From positions 245,943 through 309,942 of the forward strand of contig BDIU01000068.1 of the NCBI GenBank assembly GCA_002118135.1: a stretch of DNA of 64,000 nt, given 5' to 3'. Below, one piece after another: positions 23,401-34,261 of this stretch. The notes below the pieces were generated by a model. That model saw nothing but the letters and a program-made list of their open reading frames with translations. It was not told where the DNA came from and did no database searches. The translations under genes were made by a program, and so were the position numbers. The DNA is from Trebouxia sp. TZW2008 (lineage: Eukaryota; Chlorophyta; Trebouxiophyceae; Trebouxiales; Trebouxiaceae). How positions within the stretch are numbered: position 1 is the stretch's first letter; each line of letters starts with the position of its first letter.

Positions 23401-24182
23401 TTGCATCTGCACGCTGATTCATGAATGAATGGGACAGTCGTGACATCACTTTGGTCCAGACTCTGTTTGTGGTCATGAGGCACCTGCATGCTGGGTCATT
23501 TTCAGCCAGGCATCCAGAGCATACAGAATGGGCTGCCAGTGAACTGCATTTACAGCTCACACGGTGCACCATTTGTTTTGCACACGTAGCTATGTGCACA
23601 ATGAACGAGACCATTTTCATTGACTGACGTGGCCCCTTGCAAGTCCAGTTAAACAGCACTGACATCATGGCAAGCCAGTCAACGTTGTCAATGACATGAA
23701 AGCTTTGCCAGCATGCATATGGAACTGATGACTAGTCGACTCTGACGTGCTCTGACAGTTGCAGCAAATATTCAAGCCTCGTTTCAGGGATCACCGGTGC
23801 AGAGCTTGCATGTACTGTCCGAGTGCATGCCAGCGTTGAACTTTGCACAAGAGGCAAAGGCCTGCACAGGACCGCTGAAGTCACAGGAAATGACAGGCTG
23901 CTCACCAGGTCCTGCTCACATCGTCATGCAAAACATCAAATCCTTGTCGCCAGGCCTACAGTGACACATTCAAGTGCACAACTGCTTATTCAGGCACTCA
24001 CTCAATTCGAAATTTGCCTCAACCTTTGCGATCGTGAACCGTCGCACGAGTTACGAACATCACAGCGAATTGAACGCAAGCAGTGGGCGCATGCAGCTTG
24101 AGGCGGTACGACCATTCAGCTTTGCGACAACTGATGAGACGGCATATCGCAGTTGCACCTCATCTTGGGCACACAGCCTGAT
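23401..24182. promoter_or_regulatory. Intergenic region with CpG-rich promoter of the first DUF707 gene
   Basis: No gene is seen in this region. CpG rises from about 23,990 to 24,280 (for example CGTCGCACGAGTTACG) just ahead of the start codon at 24,183. This matches the pattern at other gene starts in the window. Confidence 0.45.
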
Positions 24183-27011
24183 ATGCGCACTTGCAGACAG
24201 CAGATCAGCAGCAGGCAAAAACTGATCCTCGCTCTATTCGCCAGTGCCGTCTTCGCCTTCCTGGTTGCCTTCTTCAAGGTGAGCAGCTAAGCAATGCGAA
24301 TGCAACCCGACCATAAGGCTGTCCACGGTTCTCCGCCCCACCAGGACTTTGAACTGCAGTTCAACGGGGAATCAGGGTTGCTGCCTGCTGTCTTAGACAA
24401 CTCGTTCACGAGTCTACGAAGCCTTGTAAGGCCTGCGACAAATTTGCCACCGGCTATCGTAATCAAGACCTGCGACTGGGGTGTGTTTGCTATCTGGTCA
24501 CTTGCTTGAACTTGTATGCCCACTCACTTGGTATCTATGACAGGCTTAACTGGGTATGCAGGTGACACGCATAGACATAATCTGGTAGTCCTTGTTGCTG
24601 GCGACACTTCAGAGCATACAAGGTACAGCAGGACATATTTCACATCCCTGCCTTGCCGTGCCTTCTGCAGTTTGTCAAACACAGCCGTTCCAAGTTCTGT
24701 CTGCAACAAGCAATGTCACAATTGCTAATTTGCTATGGCTGCACAGCTGCTAGGGGTGGGACTGGATAGCTTTGAAGATGCAGAATCTGCGTGATTTGCT
24801 CAGAAACAATATCCCCACTGCAAGTTTGTTATGATTGCTCAGGTGGCTGGATGATTTTGACAATGCTAGTTGGGACCTGGCTATCATCTACTATGGCATT
24901 CTCAGGACTGGATTTGAGTGCAAGCAGTGCATGCATGTTGAGCTTGGTTACGGAGCCAAGTGGAAGTTGATCTATCAGTTCACTCAGTCTGGAGCCTTTC
25001 AACAGCACTACATAGACCGCTACACTCAGGCAAGCGTTCAGTGCTGTATCAATTGCTGGTGTTACATACAATCGAGTCAACAGCACTTGCGTGTCAAGCA
25101 AGCATTGTTGCATCAGCTGATTTTCTGCACTCTGATTCATTGCTGCAACAACTGCTGATAATGTACACAGTCTGGCAGATAACATTCCAACTGACTACCA
25201 ATGCTGCTGAACATGTGTGCCTATTTATGCAGGTGTACGTGCCAGATGATGACATAGTACAGCTCAGCAGCAGCATTAACAGAGCCTTTGACATACAGCA
25301 GGTGTACGGATTACAGCTTGCACAGCCGGCATTGTGCTCCAGGATTGAATCAGAAACCATCCATGTTACGGGAATGTGGATGGAAAGCCCAACAGTATTA
25401 CGCTACACCACCTTCATTGAAATCATGGTGACTTTGTTCAGCATGGAGTTCTTCAAGGGCAACGTCACCAAAACACTGGCTACCGCTGATTCAGGTTAGT
25501 GCTATGCCAGCTGTTTTTCTGTTCTGCAAGGAAAGTGTGAATGGGTGAATAGAATCTATCCATGTGACGGGCATGTGAATGGAAAACTCAACAGTGCTAC
25601 GCTACACAACCTTCATTGAAATCATAGTGATATTTGTTAAGCATGGAGTTCTTCAAGGGCAATGTCACCAAAACGCTGGCTACGGCTGATTCAGGTGAGC
25701 CTTCATGCCAATGGCAAATCTGTGCTGCAATAGGATGGCAATGTCATCAAGACTTCAGCTGTCGCTGATTCATGTGACTGTGCGTGGCAATTGCCGGTTG
25801 TCTCTATGACAGTACACTTTGATATGTTATATTTGCTGTCATATGCCTGTGCCTGAAATGCATGCATTGCAGCAGCTATGTTTCCATGTTTTGTCTGCAT
25901 CAGGCAGAGAAATTAATGACAAATCTGCAGCAGGCCATGTGAACCAGAGCTGGGGGGCTTATTGAAGGACAGCACAGCAAATGGACAGCATGAATTTGTC
26001 CATTTTTATGGCGTCAGAACAGTAGCTTGACAAGGCTGTGAATGCATGACCCTGGCTTGCAGGCTATGGGTTGGACTGAATTTGGCCTTTCTTACTAGGT
26101 CGTCCCCAGAACAAGATTGTCAGTGTCTTTGACATGTGCATTGTTCATACTAGACATCCGCTTGACAAGGATATACGCATAATACTGGCTTGCAGGGTAT
26201 GGGTTGGACTGGATCTGGCCTTTCCTGCTAGGGTATCCCCAGGACAAAATTGCCATCATTGATGATGTATGCATTGTCCATCCCAAGAGAGATTTGCAGA
26301 GGGACGGCAAGTCGTCCATGTATGCCACCAATTCAAAAGCCTGGGGGTGGCAGTTTGATGAGGAGATCAGACAATGGAAGCGATTTGGCTACAGGCATAA
26401 GGTAGGTCTTGACCCAAGCAAGTTTGTTACGATGCAAGCCAGGGTAGAGTTTGAGGATGCCCATCAATGACGCTGTCTCACCTTTTCGCATCTTTCACAT
26501 TCTGTTCTGAGCATTGCTTAGAGGGTAGCGCCAAGCAAGTGATGCTTGTATATATGAGATCAATGCAATCACCTGGGGATGGCTCTTTGACGAGGAGATC
26601 AGACAATGGAAGCACTTTGGCTTTAGGCGCAAGCTGTGATGTGGTTGATTGCAGCATGACGCATTCTTTACTCTTTGGCAACTCTAAACATTTTCTGTTT
26701 GATTTGAGAAGTCAGAAAAGGCTGACGTAAAAATGGAACACTTCCTTTTTTGTGTCATCACAAGGTTTTCTTAGCATGATCCAAAGTAATTATAAGGTAG
26801 CATCTGACCCTGCTTCTTCCTCGTTGTGTTGCATTGACCACATTTTGTAGTGTGAAGTCTGAAAGTGTGTTGATTGTTGCAGGATCTGCAGGAGGGCTTT
26901 GGCATGGGGTTCCAGGAGAGGGCAAGGCTAGGGCAGGTCTGGCAGCCCTGGTACCAAAACCTCCTCAACTCAGGGGAGCTTGTTGGTCAGTACTTCTTCC
27001 TCCTTGCATGA
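24183..27011 (+). CDS. DUF707-family glycosyltransferase-like type II membrane protein, 7 exons
   Basis: Exons are 24183-24278, 24345-24480, 24562-24622, 24843-25029, 25233-25494, 26196-26401 and 26883-27011 (TGA), totalling 358 residues with consistent phases. Intron 4 has a GC donor (CAG|GCAAGC). Exon 1 is a short cytosolic tail plus a signal anchor (LILALFASAVFAFLVAFF). Downstream come HNLVVLVAG, WDLAIIYYG, an acidic VYVPDDDIVQL motif comparable to a metal-binding DxD, and the signature GYGLDWIWPFLLGYP / IAIIDDVCIVHP diagnostic of DUF707 (plant proteins annotated as lysine-ketoglutarate reductase trans-splicing related). The family has a GT-A-like organisation; the acceptor is unknown. Golgi location is inferred. 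The last exon could alternatively splice onward at 26,985. Introns contain several decayed copies of its own exons. Confidence 0.8.
25545..25777 (+). repeat. Two decayed tandem copies of DUF707-1 exon 5 end
   Basis: About 25,550-25,700 repeats exon 5 from GAATC(A/T)... to the donor (true segment 25,345-25,500) at high identity but with in-frame stops. A third, shorter copy of the donor end lies at 25,735-25,777. All are in intron 5. Confidence 0.85.
26060..26185 (+). repeat. Decayed tandem copy of DUF707-1 exon 6 start
   Basis: The segment beginning TTGCAGGCTATGGGTTGGAC repeats the true acceptor and exon start at 26,191-26,320 at about 130 bp spacing. It has an in-frame TAG (CTTACTAGG versus CTGCTAGGG) and other changes. 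Confidence 0.85.
26565..26634 (+). repeat. Decayed copy of DUF707-1 exon 6 end
   Basis: The block with GAGGAGATCAGACAATGGAAGC repeats 26,340-26,402. It sits in intron 6 and its donor GT is altered. Confidence 0.85.
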
Positions 27012-29430
27012 CAGCACATCAAACATGGCTTCAATGCAAGCACAGAGGCATTTGCTTCACCATGCAGTGAAGTGTGTAATTGTAATGCCATGACGACAGC
27101 AGTGTACAAACCTGACAGCAGTGTCCAAAGTGGCTGTCTTTTGTGAATGCAACTGAACTACAGCAATCACACTGACTGACTCACAGCAAGACAAAGCTCC
27201 TGCTGTAGTCATTAAAAACCAAGTCTTCTGCAGACCCGCCCATCTCCCAAAGTATCTAACGTGCGCCTCTTCTAAATTGACACTAGGGCTGTTGCTGACA
27301 CTGGCTATGTGAATCTGCCTGACATGATGTACATTGCAGTGAGCAAGCACTATGTGCTTCAGAGAAGCACGCAGCTCCAACAGCAGGTATGAGCCTACAC
27401 TCATCTATGTTCTGTGCTTCTCAGCTCTTGTCAGGTCCACAAGCATCGTGTATTGCACATCAATCTATATTCTGAATTTCTCAGCTTCTGTGTGGTCCAC
27501 AAGCATTGCTAACTCAATGCCCGCGCATCACGTCAATGACGGTCTCTATGCAGCTTCAGCTGTAGGGCAGGACCTAGACCAAAGCATGTCTTGTGCCCCC
27601 CAGTGTATACAAAGTGCCTTCAGTGTTTTGCAAGTGGGTCGCAAAATATCCGTCCCCTTGCACCTGTCATTTTCATGCAGTGAAGCATGCAGCTTCAGCA
27701 GTGAGTCAGGGCCAAAACAATGGGGTGTACCTGGCACAGCACAATGAACTGAAAACTGCTTGATGTGATAAACACTGCAGCAATCAGCTGCTGTGTGCTG
27801 CAGAGAAGCATGGAGTTTCAGGAGTTTTCCAGAAACCTAAAAGATATCATGCACATAAAGAAGTCAGTGTCTGTGTGGTGCAGAGAAGCATGGAGTTCCT
27901 GCTGTGGGGCAGGGACCAAACAAGGGGGTGTTCCTGGCACAGGTCCCCTTCACTCTGACGCCCTGGCTGTGGCCAGCAACTGGCATTGGCAATGCTTCCC
28001 GCCAAATATCCACAAAAGGTGTGTGCAGCTGACTACAAGATCAGCTAGCACTGTATGCTGTTATGTTGGCTGCAACTTCGCACCAAAACTCCTGAAAGGC
28101 CTGCACAGAAACCACAATACCAAGAGGAACGCTCCAGTGCTGTTGTGTTGACTTGTGCTGGGATTGCTTGTACCCAATCTTCCAAGAAAGAAGTGCATCT
28201 CAGCATGCCGTCAAGAGAATTTTGCATGGTGGCTCTTTCAGCTTCACTTTACTTGGCACGTATTGGTCACACTGGTTGGAGACAGTTGGCTGCTTCTGTA
28301 CATTCCTGACTTGGGCCTCTGAACCTCTTGAGCATGTGTCTGCAGTGATTTGAGCGAATTGGTAGGAACTCTGTATGTATTGTGACATTGCAGCTGACAC
28401 ATGTCAGATCAAGCTGCACTGTGCTGCCCTTCATCGATCTTGTGAATGTTGTGCAAGTTGTTGTGTGACATCTGATGTTGCATTGCCCTGCAGGGCGGAG
28501 TGCAGACTTGCTGATTGTATTGATCATTGTGGAGGGCCGACAGCCAGGGTAAGCCTCTGCTGCAATGTAGTAACAAGCATGCCGCCAGGCACATCAGCCC
28601 AGTCTACTGCTGTCTGATGACGCTGCATCAAACCTTGCTTCTCATCTAGCTTAAGCTTTGCAAGCCAATCGAGCTGGTTTTCAAAGCGTGTGCGCTTGTC
28701 AAAGCATCTTGCTGCCCTCACATCAAACCTTGAGCATAGAGTCATGACATCAGCAGCTTATCATGCCATGCTTTTCCCGCTTGCATCATCAAAGCACATC
28801 ACAGCATCGTTGCCATCTTCTCTGGAAACTGTCACCTTGTCCTGTTGTACTACTGTTGCTTGCTATCATCACCTCTTGCAGCACCATCACTCTTGCGGCA
28901 CCAATTCTACCACCTTTTCAACCACCACCCACACCGCCACCTTTACAAAACTTCCTATCAACACCTCCACCCCCCAGCCATCCCTACCACCAGCCCCACC
29001 ACCGTTTCTATCAGCCCCCCTGCCACCAACCCATCCTCTTTCACAACTGGCACCACTGCTACCGCTCCTACCACCATCTCTACCACCACCTCCACCACCA
29101 TCTCTGCCACCACCTCTACCACCATCTCTACCACCACCTCTGCCACCATCACCAAGCAAAACCACTGAGCATGTACACATGCGTAGAGCTTGTCACACGC
29201 ATTCACTGCTTTCAAATGGCTGCTGCAGCTATCTGAAAACGGCGATTGTGCCTGCTGCAGGGCTCTTGCATGCGCTGCAATCATGTGAGACTTTCACTGT
29301 GTTAGGGACTGCCAGCAAGCTTTTCAAGATGTCTGCAATGTGAATCAAATGCGCAGATAAGGTCATCTGCATGCTAGAATATCTGGTGCTCTGCACTCAC
29401 AGAATTTTGCATGTTGGCTTGCAGTATTCA
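27012..29430 (+). other. Region between DUF707 genes with echo repeats and one exon-like block
   Basis: An exon-like block at 27,288-27,387 (DTGYVNLPDMMYIAVSKHYV) ends at CAGCAG|GTATG but could not be joined in phase to a neighbour. Its CTTCAGAGAAGCACG stretch recurs at about 27,784-27,812 and 27,866-27,895, and more weakly near 27,680. A 64-bp intron segment is duplicated at 27,402-27,450 and 27,466-27,515. The 5' exons of the second DUF707 gene are expected here but were not identified. Confidence 0.4.
28885..29160. repeat. CCACCATCT/CCACCACCT minisatellite
   Basis: This is a C- and A-rich repeat of 9-21 bp units. The plus frames read Pro/Leu/Ser, His/Tyr or Thr/Ser strings and the minus frames Gly/Arg or Val/Glu strings. 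A 217-codon Pro-rich open frame crosses it, but without splice or homology support I treat it as repeat-driven. Confidence 0.75.
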
Positions 29431-29434
29431 GAAG

Positions 29435-29645
29435 TCTGCATGGAGCAGTCTGCAGGCGAGCTTGCATTGTGCACTGAAGGCAGACCAGGTTGCCGCCGCA
29501 GGCGGTTGCAAGACCCAGCTTCCAAGGCTTGGAACATTGTTGTAACTGCGCCCAAGGGCATGCAGCAAGTCACCTGTCCAGATTGCTATTTGATGCACCG
29601 CTATCACAGGGCAGTGCAGCAAGGCACTTGCCCTGACTGCTTGTT
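29435..29645 (+). repeat. Decayed copy of DUF707-2 exon (29,680 onward)
   Basis: The copy reads SKAWNIVVTAPKGMQQVTCP against SKAWNIVVVAPKGMQQVTCP in the true exon. Similarity covers the acceptor region and about 130 bp of exon, and the copy then diverges and meets a stop. It may be usable as an alternative first half, because it is still open. Confidence 0.8.
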
Positions 29646-29679
29646 TGTGCACTGAAAATGAACACTCTTACTGCTGCAG

Positions 29680-32600
29680 GTGGTTGAAAGACCCAAGTTC
29701 CAAGGCTTGGAACATTGTTGTAGTTGCACCCAAAGGCATGCAGCAAGTCACTTGCCCAGACTGCCTTTTCATACACCGCTACGACGGCACAATTCAGCAA
29801 GGCAGGTACCAGGTGCTGTACCAGGTGATGCAGACGGCAGCTTGGGATGAGCTTGTTGTGGGCAGGCACAAGTACCTGTATTTTCCTGAGGAAGGGATCA
29901 TACAGGACGTGCCTGCCATCAAAACGTAGGTCACTTCCCGCTGAAGCAAAACAAAACCGTTCTGCACTGCTGTCAGCAGACACAAGTATCTGTACTTTTG
30001 AGGAAGGGACCATACAGGATGTGCCTGCTGTCAAAAACAAGACATTTTGTTTCAAGGCAAAGCAAATGGGTCATCTGTACACCCTGGCAAATGCTGTTAA
30101 TGTTGAGTGTGCAGCACCTTCAGTAGGCCTGTTACTCTGCTGTGTTGGTGTACAGGTTGCTGAGGTTGAGTACAGAAGCCAACTTGGATCTGGCTCATTT
30201 GACCTGGTGCAGTGGCCTGGACAGCCATGCAGAGCACATGATTTACATGCAGAGCTCGCCAATTGTGGTGATGAGATATGGCACCTATGTTGACACCGGC
30301 GCTCCATTCTTCAGTTGGCCGTTCTTGCAGCGCATTGTGCTGCCTACTCTAGTAGAAGCCCAAACAGGCAAGTCTGCTGCTCTCTCTTGCACCCCCATCA
30401 GCAACTCCTGCATCATGGCTTCGTAGGCAACAAAAATCTTCTCCCAACTGATTCAGGGGGGAAACAACGGTTTCTTTACTGACGTGCTTTACTTTGTTTG
30501 CGCATCTGCCTGTTGTGTGCTGTCATGGGCATCAAAACTGCTATGCTCAGGCACATAGGCTGCAACTGCAGACATGTGGCCTGCTTCATCCAGCATGCCA
30601 TGTCAAGGTGAGTTTTCTTGGACTCGACAAAACACACAAACACTGACATCATCTGCCCTGACTCCATCGCAACACGTCGTCCTTCTGCTGCAAAGAGAGG
30701 CAACTAGTCATCACCTACTGAGCTCAGGTCAAAGTCAACATGCAATAGACCTTTCAGCCTGCCCCTTCAGCAGGTGGCACAACATCACAACCATCTCAGC
30801 TGCAGATCAGTCAGCAGCCCATCAAGTCGGTCATGTAGAAGGCTGCTTGCTGCCCTGCCCTGCGTGGGAATAGTAAGGGTACCTAACGAGCAGGATGCTT
30901 GGTTAGAAATTCAGACATGTGCAAATTCCTGAAGAGTTGCGCAAATGACTATGTTCCCTGTGAAGCACAGTCTCTGTCCCAATCAATACGCTCATTGGGA
31001 GTGATTGTCTTAAGTCCTTCATCTGAAGCCCAGGTGCATGCCCTGAGACATTTTTCAACTCAAAATCAGCACACATCTCTGCATGCCTGCGGGGGAGGAA
31101 TCGGGATACCTATGGTTCTACCTGACAGACTAGTTGGTAGACACACCAGCGCAAATGGCTTGAATTTGTCAAATATGTTAAACAGTGTCCCAAAATTTAC
31201 AAGGTAGCACTGAAAATTTTCAAGTTGCCTGCTTGCATTGAAGGGGTTTGAGTACCTATGGCCCTATCTAGCAGGCTACCACATGGATATGACTGAAGAG
31301 GTCGACAATGTATGAGCCTTGAGCCATTTGTATCACTGCAGCAGAGGGTTGGCGGTATCTGTGGCCCTCTTTGGCAGGCTATCTGATGGATATAGACAAC
31401 AAATGCCAAGTTGAGCAGATGCACCTATACCGGAACCTGCACCAAATTGAGCACATGAGTGCATGTCTGCACGGGAAGGGTTGGGGTACCTATGGCCTTA
31501 CCTAGCAGGCTATCCAATGACCAACACAACACAAAATAGCTTGGTTCAGCATACTGCTGTACAGTTGCACTTGAGTCTCCAAGCACGACAAGCTGTTGGC
31601 ACGCTTGCAGGGGAAGGGCTCGGTTACCTATGGCCTTACCTAGCGGGCTATCCCATGGACAAGATTGCAGTCATAGATAATGCGTGTGCCATGAGACCTG
31701 GCCTTGCCCAACAGCCTGGGGGCATGGTTCAGTACCAGGCACCAAAGCTCTCCATGATGCAGGTCAGCTTATGCTCGTGTCTCAACTTGGTCTCTTGTGC
31801 CATCATAAAAACGGCTGTTGCAGAGATTGCCAACATGCCACCGTACAAGGCAAGCTCACCATGACACAGGTCAGCTTGGACTCTTTTCTCAGCTTGATCT
31901 CTTTTGCCTGTTTGCAAAAGTGTCTTGCAGAGATTGCGGGCGTGCTGCAGTATGAGGCGCCAACACTCACCATGATGCAGGTCAGCTTTGCGTCTTTTGA
32001 TAGCAATTTGTTGACCCTGATGCAGAAATTCTTGACAGCCTGCCTGTGCTGAGGGCTTGACCAATCTGAAGAGACAACTGTAACCAGTACTGACCATTCA
32101 AAGCCACTAAAGCTCAAGACAAGGTGCCAAAGCTCTCACTGATGTAAGGCAGCTTGTGTCCCTTGTGCAAATGGGTTCTGACCTTGACGTATGAGGTTGT
32201 TGCAGAGACTCTCGACAGACAACTTGTGCTAAGGGCTTGACCAATCTGAAGGTACCACTGTGACTGTCACTGACCAGTCAAAGCAACCAAAGCTGCAGTT
32301 CAAGGTGTCAAAGCTCTCATTGATATAGGTCAGCTTGCAGTCACATGCAGGTGGCTGCCTATCTCAGGCTGTCTCTTCTCAAAGAGGTTCCCAGGATCAC
32401 GCCAAGTGATAGAATGAACCATACCAGGCATGACAACATTCTGCAACAGGCATACAAAATGCAGTGAAAGCAAAGAATCCGTCACATGTTATTTTCTTGA
32501 CAGTTGCTCGTCCCATGCAGGCACAGAAACATGCACCCAACACCACGTTCATGTTCCAGAAAGCGCCAGTCTGGGATGAAGCTCAAGAGCAGTATGAGAG

Positions 32601-32718
32601 GTTTGACTACAACCCCATCAGATTGGGGAAGCCTGTCAAGACAAAACAAGTGGTGGGTTTTATTGAGCAGCCTTGGTATACAAAGCTCATGGCATCAGGC
32701 AGCTTTCAGGTACCATGA
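29680..32718 (+). CDS. Second DUF707-family gene, 5'-incomplete model, four exons
   Basis: Exons are 29680-29925, 30156-30367, 31611-31762 and 32521-32718 (TGA). Phases match each other and mirror the first DUF707 gene, whose exon 4 also starts with a split Arg codon before Trp-Leu. The intron after 30,367 has a GC donor (CAAACAG|GCAAG). Homologous blocks are RWLKDPSSKAWNIVVVAPKG, IQQGRYQVLYQVMQTAAWDEL, WPFLQRIVLPTLVEAQTG and GLGYLWPYLAGYPMDKIAVI. The acidic motif of the first gene (VPDDDIVQ) is replaced by FPEEGIIQ. It is therefore a tandem paralogue, possibly catalytically altered. The N-terminal membrane anchor exons were not found, so the gene could also be a partial duplicate. The last exon may splice on at 32,709 instead of ending. 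Confidence 0.6.
29980..30042 (+). repeat. Decayed copy of the KYLYFPEE exon end
   Basis: ACAAGTATCTGTACTTTTGAGG repeats the true segment at 29,868-29,925 with a TTTTCCTG/TTTTG deletion that destroys the frame. It lies in the following intron. Confidence 0.8.
31085..31545 (+). repeat. Four decayed tandem copies of DUF707-2 third-exon start
   Basis: Blocks around 31,090, 31,240, 31,340 and 31,465 repeat the acceptor and first 50-70 bp of the exon at 31,611 (core TACCTATGGCCTTACCTAGC). Spacing is 100-150 bp. The copy at 31,465 is nearly intact (ACCTAGCAGGCTATCCAATG); the others have stops or indels. Confidence 0.85.
31840..32345 (+). repeat. Four decayed copies of the APKLSMMQ donor border
   Basis: The true border at 31,740-31,770 (TCCATGATGCAGGTCAGCTT) recurs at about 31,855, 31,968, 32,130 and 32,312. 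The first two still carry CAGGTCAGC donors. The last two belong to a 182-bp unit (32,036-32,160 and 32,218-32,343) that also repeats GGGCTTGACCAATCTGAAG. Confidence 0.85.
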
Positions 32719-33490
32719 TTTAGTAATGATCTTCACCAGTGAATCACCATAGTCTACATCTTGGTGACTGCTTTTGCAACTCCCATGCGTGCCGCATAAT
32801 ACACACTGGCGCCATTGTATTGCGTATTCACAGTCTGCACTGCAACTCAATGGTCTACGCTCTCAAACGCAACAGACTGCTGATTACGTACTGCGGTTTG
32901 AGTAAAATGTTTGATGATTCACTGGTCTTTCAGACTTTCTAGTGCATGTGCTAAGTGTATGTGGCACAAGTCTGGTCTTGCCAAATCTGTTGGTGATATG
33001 TGATTCTTTTTTCTTTGGGGTAGATGCAGAGCAAATGCCTGATGGTGAGCTGTTCTGCTTCGTGCACATTGTGAAAATTCAGGCAGGGGTTTGGGTGCAT
33101 TTCATCCTGTTTGTTTGGGGTTTTTGTTTGGAGCTGGAGCTGTGTTCACAGTAGAGGCTTGCAGTTGCTTGAAGACTTTTGGCTGAGAATTGTCATTTGG
33201 AGCCAATGCAAAGGACATGTCAAGCTGGTGTTTGCAGGGCCTGGGGTCATCTTTTGCACAATCTTTTGTGCAAAGTTATCATGCACACTGAGCTTCAATT
33301 TGTTCTGGGGCACTTGATGTGATCAGTCATGATGACGCACATGCTTGGTTTCATTGTCTGTAAATGCATGACACCCTAAGGGTTGCACTGCAGGCTGTCA
33401 CCACCCATAAGTGGCTGGTCAATGCAATCAGGACAGATAAGCTTCCAGTGAACCCGCTGACGCAATGACTGATGCTGTCGGGCAGGCACA
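32719..33490. other. Intergenic, no gene assigned
   Basis: Only short frames with no motif are present. The region has low CpG and lies 3' of the second DUF707 gene. Confidence 0.4.
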
Positions 33491-34056
33491 CTAGTTTGGC
33501 CAAAATGAAAGACAAGTCTGTGCTACCAGGCGCTGCAAAGCAAGCTTATGATCATGTAGCAAGAGCAGCTCGTCTTTGATACATTTGAGAACTGCTGCTG
33601 TTTGTTGAAGCAGCACCTCCACCTTGTTTAGTTGGCTGCTCAGTGCTGCGCATTTTGCGGTGTTCTTTACAGAGACCAAATGTGCCTTGTAATGCTGGTG
33701 CTAGCTTGCTGCAACAGACTATGTCATGTGCCTGATATGTTATGTTGCTGTAAGTGGCAAGAACACTGTGGATTATCAATGCATGCTGATGCACAGCAGG
33801 AGCTTGAAGGCAGCTGTGTGTGCCATATTTTTGGTACTGGATTTGTGGTGCCCACAAGTGATCTAGGCTGCTTGGTGATGATCATCTCGCAAAATGAGGC
33901 TTGATAATTGCCAAGCCAGTGAAGTGCAGCTCATGATTCTATTCAACATCAACAACAGTGACAAACATTATTGTTGTAGCCATGACAGCTATAGAAGCGT
34001 GGTCTAGCGGGTGAGAAATCGCTGTGGCTTTTGCGATTGGGCATTACAAAGAACTG
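33491..34056 (-). CDS. Possible small two-exon coiled-coil gene
   Basis: A minus-strand open block (33,679-33,535) encodes a Leu/Lys-rich amphipathic helix (KVEVLLQQTAAVLKCIKDEL) and reaches a good donor (CGCCTG|GTAGC) near 33,530. A CpG-rich short exon beginning with an ATG at 34,056 (MPNRKSHSDFSPARPRFYSC) lies upstream. The two were not joined in phase with certainty and the 3' end is unknown. It would be divergent from the zinc-ribbon gene. The function is unknown. Confidence 0.25.
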
Positions 34057-34261
34057 CACGATTGTGACGAAAAAACGGTTGATGTTCAATCTGCAAGCTC
34101 TGCATGTACAAGACGCAGTGAGATCAGCAGGGTGGTGACATGTGTTCACAAGTATCAGTGAGCAACAGTGTCAGAACGATCTACAAGCACTTGCACTTGC
34201 ATGGCTTTGTTCAAAAGCTTTTGCATTTATAATAATAGGAACTGTGACAATTACTGCAACA

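Noticed and set aside
28690..29343. 217-codon Pro-rich open frame as a cell-wall protein gene
   Set aside because: The frame is kept open by the CCACCA repeat, other frames are equally open, and no signal peptide or splice context supports it.
34003..34075. tRNA-like A-box (TGGTCTAGCGGG)
   Set aside because: No matching B-box, no acceptor stem and no clear anticodon arm downstream; likely chance.
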